18,925 nt of DNA from Mansonella perstans. Taxonomy: Eukaryota > Nematoda > Chromadorea > Rhabditida > Onchocercidae. The position numbers and the translations under genes are program-made. Each line of letters starts with the position of its first letter. Position 1 is the stretch's first letter. Below are positions 10,480-18,925 of this stretch, one piece after another. The notes under the pieces are model-generated. The model worked only from the letters and a program-made list of their open reading frames with translations, had not been told where the DNA came from and did no database searches. Where the stretch lies: the NCBI GenBank assembly GCA_037074765.1, contig JBAMDO010000439.1, positions 1 through 18,925 of the forward strand, given 5' to 3'.

Positions 10480-11290
10480 TATGTTAAGAGTAAATTAATC
10501 CAATGCAATTAGAAGAAATAATCTCGAATTAATTAAAAAAACAACTTAAGATTCATTAAAATTGCACCCTTGTAAAATTAAATTAAATTTGCAAAGTTCA
10601 ATTTTTATTAAAGCTCAAAACTTTTAAACTTTTCATATAAAAATCGTTTTAAGGTGAATGAATACAGTGATATTTTGATTAATTGAGTGTTTTTGTTTTT
10701 GTTTTTTTCATCGAATTAATCGAAAGCAAAGGAAAATCTTAATTAATCACAACCAAATTAATGTAAATAAGGAAGGTTAAAATCTCTCAATTTAATTATT
10801 AATAATTTGAACATACAACATTTAATTTAGCCCAAATTAACACAATCTGCAATTAATTAGTGATTGTAACTAGAGTTATTTATTCTGCTGTAATATTTAA
10901 ATTAAGATAAAACTTGTATGCATCCATGCTAGCCTCTATATCACATGAAATTTATATTGAAATCTTCGAAATTTGTTAAATACCGTCAACTTTCGCAACA
11001 ATTCAACTTTTTTTTCAATTCTTAAATTCAACTGAAGAACTATCATTGTTTCTGCGTACCTATGCACACACACACACACACACACACGCACACACACATG
11101 CACACACACACAATAAAACATTCTATAAAATTTTCATAACTTTTACAAATTCCTTCAAATTTGAAATTAATGGAGCAAACAAATGACTAGGTTTATTAAT
11201 TCAACTTATTAATTATAATTAGAACAAATTTTTTTTTTCCGATAACTTATTCATATATTTCAATTTGAGAAAAAAAATGCTAACATCTAC
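10480..11290. other. Gene-free stretch with a microsatellite
   Basis: No supportable coding exon is seen apart from the CA-repeat shadow frames. Composition is AT-rich with frequent TTAATTAA-like words. Confidence 0.5.
11064..11112. repeat. (CA)n microsatellite, interrupted
   Basis: About 24 CA dinucleotides broken by a GCA near 11088 and an ATG near 11099. It should be length-variable between isolates. Confidence 0.95.
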
Positions 11291-11351
11291 CATAATAATA
11301 AGTACTGCTACTCTTCCATCATCACCTACTGATGCTTGCAGTACTTGATTT
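11291..11351 (-). other. Exon-like segment, possible alternative 3' exon of the upstream gene
   Basis: Bounded by a strong acceptor (TTTTTTTCAG) and a donor GTAGATG. Entered in phase 0 it reads KSSTASISR and stops (11322-11324). Entered in phase 2 it is open throughout as NQVLQASVGDDGRVAVLIIM. Phase 0 is what the 27-base segment at 13104-13130 would deliver, so a spliced C-terminus is possible. No homology is recognised. Confidence 0.35.
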
Positions 11352-13103
11352 CTGAAAAAAAACTAGAAATAAGGTTAATTTTTGACGTAAGTTAACGTCA
11401 TCAAAGAAAAAAAACATATCTCGATATTTCAATTCCTGATAATTTCATTTTTCCATTCAAATCTAGCAACAAAAAAAAATTACAATAAAAAAAAAAATTG
11501 CAACAGATTTTACAGCAATCCAAAACATTTCTCAATTATCTTATTGATTGATGATGATTATTCGATATGCATTTATTTTATCACTCTACATTATAACATA
11601 AATAAATATTAATGAAATTCCATTCAACAAAATAATCAGACATTTTTTAATATGCCGCATAAATCCCAAAAAGTCAAAAGTAATACAAAATTTTTTTTTT
11701 TGAATTTTTAAATTTTTGATTAATTAAAAAAAACTCGTGAATTTTTTTTCGGTTCTAATTAAAATATGCTTAATAACTATGATAGCAAAAAAAGAAATAA
11801 ATTTTGCACGATATTTAAAGAAAACAAGAAAAACCTTCTAAATTATTTCTAAGATACTGTTAAAATTTTTGCTAAACTTCTTTTACAAAATTGAAATAAA
11901 ATTTTACTAATCCTAAAAAAATTCTACATCACTCAAAATAACATTCAATTCATTACTAATTTTTTCTTCTAATAGAAATATAGATTCAAATTTACAAAGC
12001 AAAATTTAAAAGATGAAATCATCTAAGAATAATAACAATAAAAAATAATTTCAACAAATAAACTAATTAAGAAGCAAAAAAAAGAAATGGAACGAATGTT
12101 AAATATAAAAAGCAAAAAGAAAAAAAAATTAACACTTATTTGCTAAGAATACTTGGAATATTTGCACAACAAATAATGCTTGGTCATTTGTTGCGCAATT
12201 TTTTTTTCTTTTTTTGACCTTATTTAAAAATAATACAGCAAACGAATGGGAAATCTTTGGTGAAAAGAGAGCCATTTTGATATTTCCCATCAAATTAAAA
12301 TTACTGTGATTAATTAACAAAGAAAAATTAAAGGGATTCATAAAACTTATTGCTTGCATAGAACAATTTTTAATAACTGATCATCATGTTAAATTGATTT
12401 GCCAATTAGATGATAAACAGGATTTAAAACTTTGTGCATTGATAATAAAAATTGAGAGGAGAAAAATTTTATACATATTACAAAAATTCTAACCCATTTC
12501 CCATGAGGAATGACAATTTTAAATTCATATCAAAGAAATCAAGAAAAATTAACAAGAAAAAATATTCTTTCTCTCAGTCATCAATTAAAAAGTTTTAAAC
12601 CAACAACGATAGTAATTTCTTTCTTCATTAATTAATAACATACATAACAGTTGTATAGTGATTGATGATAGCAGTATAAATAATGATTTCACTACTGTTT
12701 GAATAAAATGGAGCAAAATTATTTTCAATTAAAATCACAGCAAGCAGTAAGACAATAGTAATGATGAAATGGTTTTCTTAGTTGTTGCATTACAACTAAG
12801 GAGAAACAAAAGAAAAAAAAAACAAAACAAAAAAACCAAAGTTACACTAAAACTTAAAAGAAAAACCCCAAAACAACATATTTATATATAGCGCTTAACC
12901 TATATAACAATCTATAATCTGATAACCTGATAACCTGATAACCCATATAACGAGTTGCAAGATTACTTCATTATATGAATGCATAGTTTCACCAATAATC
13001 TGATCAATCAAGAAGAAAAAAATTAAGACCAGCAAGAGAATCATTATAATCTTGCAACCCTCAGACCCTATCCCAGAAAAAAATATGAAATGTATTTACT
13101 CAC
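11352..13103. other. AT-rich stretch without a supportable gene
   Basis: Long A-rich and T-rich runs. The short open frames, for example on the minus strand at 12129-12359, have no recognisable domain and no convincing splice frame. A small tandem repeat lies at 12919-12942. It could be intron or 3' flank of the second gene. Confidence 0.5.
12919..12942. repeat. Tandem repeat, three copies of CTGATAAC
   Basis: Three exact head-to-tail copies of an 8-bp unit. Confidence 0.9.
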
Positions 13104-13130
13104 TATTTCCGATTTATAATGAGGCCCACA
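13104..13130 (-). other. Candidate 27-base micro-exon
   Basis: Flanked by TTGTTTTCAG and GTGAGTAAA, both close to consensus splice sites. It is a multiple of three and reads CGPHYKSEI in phase 0; the other phases hit stops either within it or at the join to the next segment. The upstream polyglutamine exon has an internal donor, AAA followed by GTTTCA at 13487, that would also supply phase 0. Unconfirmed without transcript data. Confidence 0.4.
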
Positions 13131-13439
13131 CTGAAAACAATAAAAGACAAGATTAAAATGCTTAATTGTAATCAAATAAAGTACTAAAATATAATGAGAA
13201 ATCTATAATGTGTTAATATCAGCACTTATATTTTAAGAACTGTCTTGATTACTTACAAATTACTTCCATTAATTCTTTCTCATATTAATAAACAATGGAA
13301 AAGGAATATCTTCTATTAGATATTATATAATATATCATAAATATATGCAAGTGAAGATCAACAACAGAGAATAGCTGCTAAAATCAGAGGTCAAAAAGTA
13401 ATAACACAAGGAAAGCAACATTGAAATATTTGCACTCTA

Positions 13440-16400
13440 TTAATCACGTGCTGATAACGGTGCTTTGGAAATTAAATTTGTTGAAACTTTTTGTCCTTGC
13501 TGTTGTTGTTGTTGTTGTTGTTGCTGCTGTTGTTGTTGACATAGTCGCCTTATCATTTCTTCTAAACGACGTCGTGATTTCTGTTCACGATCAACTGTTT
13601 TATTTAATTGAAGTAATTCCTAGAAGAAAAAAAAATTGATCAAGCATTGAAGTTGCTTTTTAAGTTTCCTTTATATTTAAAAAAAAACTTTTAATTTTAA
13701 TTAAATGAGTGAGATAAATAGTGTGCTGCTCAAATGCAGGCATCCCAATTTTGTCTTAATATTAAATCCGAAAAAAAAAGAAAATAAAATAAAATTAACC
13801 TTTTGTACATTGTTAAGTTGATCTCTTAGCGCATATACTGTATCGACAAGACTTCTGCAAAAATTTAACGTCGAAACCATACCGTTAATAAGGTAAGTAA
13901 TACTTGGAATGTACTCCCATTATTTTTGCAATTTATAAATGAAATTTTTAAAAAATGAAAAAAAAAAAAAAAAACATGGTTTTATGATAGATGTAAAGCC
14001 AATGAAAAGTATTTCAGACAGTGTCCATTTATTTATTTGCATTACCAGTTAGTTAGCTCAATTAATTTTTTAAGCCATCATCTATTTTATTTCTCATCTA
14101 AATAAAGCAGAAATAACTGTAAGCTTTTTAGTCTTTGAACTCAAAAAAAAAGCCAAAACATTTTACTCAACTATTATTAGATTATCAGAATCTATTGATG
14201 GATTAAATTACAAGCTTCGATGACGAGCAATTATAATTTTTTTTTCGACAGAACGATATATGGCCATTTCCAGAAATCTTGTTTAATCTTGGATATCTCA
14301 ATATTTGATTTGTAACAAGCAAAATAGTTATTTGCATTTGAAATTTGAAAATCCTGTCCAATAATTTCACAAATGAAGGACATATGAAGGTCGTATAGAA
14401 TTCATCTAATAAAATTAATGATCAGTTTGTTCCAAATTTCAAAAGTTCATAATAATAAATAAATTTAAATACTAAACAAAGCATGTAAAAAACAACTCAA
14501 CTAGTTTTTTTTTTCTTTTTTTTTTTTTTTATCATCCTAATACTTACTTTTCTTTTACAACTACTTGATCACCGACCATTTCTTCCACAAACATTTTTTC
14601 ATTTTCAGCAACAATTAACTGTGGTACATCACATTCATGGACAGATGACGATTGCGTTCCATTACCGGAACGTTTTATTGGTAATGCTGCTGAACTATAA
14701 CCTTCTACGATATGCAACAGAAATGCATCTTCCTGATCACCTTGTGATACTGAATGCAAAAAAAAGAAATTAAAGTTTGAAAGTAATATTAGCACTTGTT
14801 AAAGGATCAAAAATAAAAATTTGATTAATTATTGCAGCTAAATTTTAATTGAAGAAATTTCAAAAAATTTATAGATTAAAAAATTCGGTATGACGAACTC
14901 GCTTTGCGTAATTTGATGCTTGTTTTCCTTGAGTAATCAACAGCATAATTGCCTCGAGCAGCTGGAGACGGTCGTAAGCAATATCCAGAATACATTTTAG
15001 TTCGCTGTGAACGTGCATCCTTTGTGCTTTCGCTTTCATTAATTCCCTCGGGTAGTACCATTTCCAGTTTATGATCAAATCGTAAGCCTGCTGGAAGCCT
15101 GCAATATTGCATTTTTTAAACAGCTTGAGAAAAATTAAAATTCAACTACAAAACCTGTCAGCAATGAATGAGAGTTAAATCAAATGCTAATTCTACTATG
15201 CACTCGTCATAAATTACATTTAAATGAATTTAGAAATAAAATAGTGCAAGTTACAGATAAAAAGAATGCTTGACCAATATTTGAAAAGAATGGAAAAGAA
15301 AAAAACAGAATAGCAATAAATTACATGGAAATCGATAGCAGGAAATAAAAATACCGATGATATATGAATGAATGATCGTTAAATTAAATTTAAAATCAAA
15401 ATTAAATTTCAAATGATATCAAAAAAAATGAAAATAAATAAATTGATAAAATGGTAAAATTTTTGAAACACTTCATAAATCTATTAGCAATCGTAAACTA
15501 AAAAAGGTAATACTGGAAAATAGAGAAAAACAAGTAAAAATAAGAAAGGAAAGAACAGTTGAAATAGAAAAATGATGATGCGAAAAGCAATTTAAAGTCA
15601 GAACGATTAAATTACTTCGAGAATTTAAAAAAAAAAATAAAAAGCGAGCAAAAAAAAGCGCCTAAGAAATAACGCTTTTGATGATAATGTGAAAATTTAC
15701 TTCCTAAAAATATCAATGGTCCAATGAAAAGTTATTGACCTTTTTTTTTCATTTGACTTCATATAGTCAAATGTAATTCAACAAATAAATCAGCCAATAT
15801 TTAAAATAAAAAAAAAAAAGAAAAGGAAAAGAAAAAAAATGTAACAGCAATAAACATAATGAAACTTACGCATTTCGTTTAACATTATCGGCTTTAATTG
15901 CAACCGGTAACTGTGATATTTCTGCCCTACGAAGTGGCGATATTTCAGCCTGGAAAAAAAAAAATGAGGTTTTAGATAATTAATGTAAGTTACTAATTAT
16001 TAAAAAAAACACTTTTGCAACTTTTTTTTTCTTTTGCAAAATCTAATAGTGAATTAATAATACAGGTTAGTTTAACTGCAGTTAGAAAATTCACTTAATT
16101 CCATTTTATTCGTTAAAACTTGATTTGTTTAATGCTTAATGTAAAATAGTTGTAGTTGTAAATAATTTCCTACTTGTATTTTTTGCGTCTTGATCGCTGA
16201 CTTATTTAATTTCACAGGACTAATGAAAGTTTTTTCTGAAGAATTAAAATGGATACCGACGATCGAGTTATCAATTTAATATGCTGCTGCTTTAACCAAT
16301 TAAAAACTAAAGTTAAACTGAAAAATAAAGATAAAATAATCACTAAAAAAAAAGCAATTGCGGACTAATATTGATAAAGTAAATTACACTGAAGAAAAGT

Positions 16401-16717
16401 TATTCTATAACATTCAACGTAAGTTCATTTGTTCGGATCAACATTTTGGCCAGTATTTTGTTAGTAAATCAAAATTGCTTGCTTACAGTCTTACTTCACT
16501 TACAAAAATCAATTGATAAATTAGTGCATTATTTAATTAATTAGTTCCTATTATATTATTTTTCTAATAATAGAATAATCAATTATTTTCCCAAATATTT
16601 TGTACTTTTGAAATTAACTAAAACTAATTTCTTCGCTTCATTTCTCCGCGTGTATTGCATTAATTCCTCATTTACTGCTAAATTTTTCAATATCTCTGGT
16701 GATACTTCACCAGAGCA
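13440..16717 (-). CDS. Unidentified protein with C-terminal coiled coil and polyglutamine tract, 5' end not resolved
   Basis: I do not recognise the family. Supported exons are 15949-15870, 15098-14899, 14749-14548, 13854-13800 and 13619-13440 (stop TAA). A likely upstream exon starts at 16717 and ends at 16625 or 16619. With the 16625 end the frame runs 269 residues to the stop, and every junction from 15870 downward closes in one phase with good GTAAGT-type donors and TTNCAG acceptors. The likely first segment reads CSGEVSPEILKNLAVNEEL, followed by a basic, Ser-rich region (SPLRRAEISQ, SRKTSIKLRK), then an acidic stretch (AENEKMFVEEMVGDQ). The C-terminus has a heptad-like charged helix (ALRDQLNNVQKELLQLNK, then REQKSRRRLEEMIRRL) that should form a coiled coil, 14 glutamines, and a short tail ending SARD. 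No membrane segment is seen. This suggests a soluble regulatory or adaptor protein, possibly nuclear; that is inference only. Confidence 0.6.
13497..13538 (-). repeat. Polyglutamine-coding CAA/CAG tract
   Basis: Fourteen consecutive Gln codons, eleven CAA and three CAG, directly after the predicted coiled coil. The mixture of codons slows slippage but the length may still vary between isolates. Confidence 0.9.
15099..15869 (-). other. Intron of the unidentified gene
   Basis: Starts GTAAGT and ends TTGCAG on the minus strand, 771 bases. It is A-rich and holds no frame of interest. A perfect 9-bp inverted repeat with a six-base loop lies inside at 15750-15773. Confidence 0.7.
15750..15773. repeat. 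Perfect 9-bp inverted repeat
   Basis: CATTTGACT and AGTCAAATG surround TCATAT. It lies within an intron; significance is unknown. Confidence 0.6.
16625..16717 (-). other. Likely upstream coding exon of the unidentified gene
   Basis: Follows AAATTTCAG and gives an open, charged frame (EVSPEILKNLAVNEELMQYT, then RRNEAKKL). Phase 0 at both ends matches the next exon at 15949. Two weak donors are available: GTTTTA after KKL, or GTTAAT two codons later. If unspliced the frame stops about 18 codons past the first donor. It is supported by frame, acceptor and codon character, not by homology. Confidence 0.5.
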
Positions 16718-18925
16718 CTGAAATTTAGTCAAAACCTTTATAAATTAACCAGCTTTCTACTATTCATTCCCTTTCCTCTTCTTCGAATAGAAATTTACCA
16801 GATTCAAAGATAGGACAGGCTTCTACCTTCAAGAATGAAATTTCTTAAACTTCTCAGAAACAATCCAATATTCTTTCTCTGTAGATCATCACAATCATCA
16901 AATGATAAAGTTACAATTTGTTGAGTTCACAATAAAACACACACACAAAAAAAAGGACTTATAATACATGTTTGGGATGATTATTTGTATCCTTGGTACC
17001 AAGGCATGAAAAAGTAAGCCAACGAAGACAGCATGTTGTAGTCGCCAGGCCATTTCCCTCATTCGACATCGATCATTATGTCAATGATTCTACCATAGAC
17101 AATATTCATGTATGAAACATGTTGCACATCTCTCTGGACATAATCCAGCTTTGCAAACAATAGCAATAGTTATAATAATAATAATGATAATAATGATATA
17201 CGCTCAATGTTTCAATGCCAAAAACTTTTCATACGTACGGCTAACATAAAATTTTAATCATTCATAAGATGCTGAATTCGCTGCCATGAATAACTGATAA
17301 CACTGCTGATAAGAGAAATGGTACATTATGACGTAACAAACATTCCATCTCCTCCAGAAAGGAAGCTATTTCCTAAATTTTAATTAAATGACAGTAAAGT
17401 GAATAAAGCTCAGAACTCACAGAACGAAATATTTTTCCTTATAGTTTTAACAAAAGTACATTTGCTGAAAATTTTCAGAAAATAATAAATCAGCAGTAAA
17501 TAATTCCACTAATTTCCAAGTAATATTTTAAAAATTGACATTATTTAAGTCTATAAAATTTCATGTTTTTAACTAATTTAAAATCAAATAATGGTTGCAG
17601 TAAAAACGAAAAAAGAATTCATTGCCCTTTAAAAGAAAAAAAAAAACGAAAACTAATCTGAGGAAAAAAAAATTCAATCATTTGCGGGGATAGGAAATTA
17701 AATTGCAAAAAAAAAAAAAATTACGAATAAAATTTCAATATTTCAATAAAAAAAAAATAAAACACTGAAAATAATATGGAAATTATGAAACCAGTTTGAA
17801 CAAATAATAACTATGAAAAAAGCATTTCTAAACATCAGAACTATTAAAATTTCAACGGCTCAGTATTATTTTTCGGTTATTTTACATTTGCTAAATTTAT
17901 TATTCCCAAAATTCTAAAAAAAAATGTCACATAAATTTGAGCTCTTGCTTAGAAGTACAATCATTTATAGCTGACATATAACGAAAAAAAATACTATGTT
18001 TTATACATATTTATATATGTGTGTACGTTGTGTTTTTGTGTGTGTTCGTGTTCGTGTGTGAAATGGGTGGTAGAATCGGAATAGGCTAATGTAGCTTTTT
18101 TTTTTCTGACCAAAAAAAAAGTAATATCAACAGTTCGTATATTACATCTAACTTCAGCACCGATAAGTAATTATACATTCTAATTCTTGTCCATTTGAAA
18201 TAAAATAAACTTTCACTCTTTTTCTTCCTGTTACAAAAAAGAAATTCCAAGATGGCAATCAAAAATATGACTGTTACTGGAGAGATATTACAAACCTGCA
18301 GTACTGTGTAATGCAGAAGGATAATGTAGAAGAATAATTAGCTTTAAAAAAAAAAAAAAAAATCAACAACATTAGATGTTTCAAAATGGTGTCTTAGTGA
18401 GATACTGAATAGTAATTTTTTTATAAAATTAGAAAAAAAAAATACACTGAAGCATTTTCAACATTGTTAAAATGAAGAGAAATCAATTTAAAAAAAAATT
18501 TTTTAACTTTGATAATTCTGTCCTTTCTATTCCATTTTTTTTCTTTTTTCCCATAAATTATTCCATGTTATAGAAATAACTTTTAAAGTCCTATTTTAAA
18601 ATGCTTAAAACTGCTCCAAAATTATCCAAATTACTTTGTTATTACATCACGACGATGATAATGATGATGGTGACCTAAAAAACACTTATACAATTCTTTA
18701 AACATCAAATCGTACAGTTAATTCTTCTTCCATCATTTGAATCATCAAATTAAATGATTATCTCCAACATTATTATAGTCTAACAAAATAGGAAATAACC
18801 CTAAATTGAAAAGCTATCACTGACATTACCTGTAAGCATTTAACCTTGTATCATATTAGCTATAACTTTAGCATTAACTAAAAATTTTTGTGTCACACAA
18901 AAAAAAAATGCATATTAATTTCTAC
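16718..18925. other. Mostly gene-free upstream region with a possible exon near 17 kb
   Basis: Apart from 16970-17220 (see findings) no supportable coding segment is seen. An ATT/ATG trinucleotide tract lies at 17170-17200, a GT-rich tract at about 18016-18060, and several long A runs occur near 17640-17760 and 18345-18362. The 5' end of the unidentified gene may lie here or beyond the window. Confidence 0.4.
18016..18060. repeat. GT-rich low-complexity tract
   Basis: Irregular TGTG, TTTTTGTG and TTCGTG units, an imperfect microsatellite. Confidence 0.7.

Noticed and set aside
10936..11121. Minus-strand frame rich in Cys and Val
   Set aside because: It is a translation of the CA microsatellite.
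12129..12359. Minus-strand 76-codon frame
   Set aside because: Chance-like composition, no recognisable motif and no convincing splice context.
13421..13639. Plus-strand frame with a poly-Val segment
   Set aside because: It is the antisense shadow of the polyglutamine exon.

Overview
The window looks like nuclear DNA from a nematode, most likely a parasitic clade III (filarial-type) species. It is strongly AT-rich, with many homopolymer A/T runs. The one clearly recognisable gene is split into 16 short exons by introns of about 70 to 620 bases, nearly all ending in nematode-style TTTCAG or TTTTAG acceptors. The species is an inference from composition and gene structure; no rRNA, spliced-leader gene or mitochondrial marker is present to confirm it.

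Layout: 1-2183 is a gene-free flank with a perfect 29-bp tandem duplication and diverged short repeats. 2184-9060 (minus strand) holds a complete gene for prolyl oligopeptidase (prolyl endopeptidase, peptidase family S9A). Its 16 exons close in frame to 783 codons plus stop, and the full Ser-Asp-His triad is present. Compared with the usual cytosolic enzyme it has an extra N-terminal region of about 66 residues that reads as a signal peptide followed by a basic, furin-like site. About 9.1-13.1 kb is largely non-coding; it contains a (CA)n microsatellite and a few exon-like islands of uncertain status, including a possible small membrane protein at 10.04-10.45 kb. 13440-16717 (minus strand) is the 3' part of a second gene. 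Five well-bounded exons, plus a likely sixth upstream, encode an unidentified hydrophilic protein that ends in a coiled coil and a polyglutamine tract. Two downstream exon-like segments (13104-13130 and 11291-11351) could give it a different C-terminus. 16.7-18.9 kb is mostly gene-free; 16.97-17.22 kb has several overlapping open frames and may hold an upstream exon of the second gene.

Both genes lie on the minus strand, but more than 4 kb separates the stop of the upstream gene (13440) from the start of the peptidase, so an operon is unlikely. There is no sign of bacterial genes, transposase, CRISPR arrays or RNA genes. The most notable points are the apparently secretory form of a normally cytosolic peptidase, a GC-AG intron in that gene, and two overlapping open frames that run across one splice junction of the unidentified gene.
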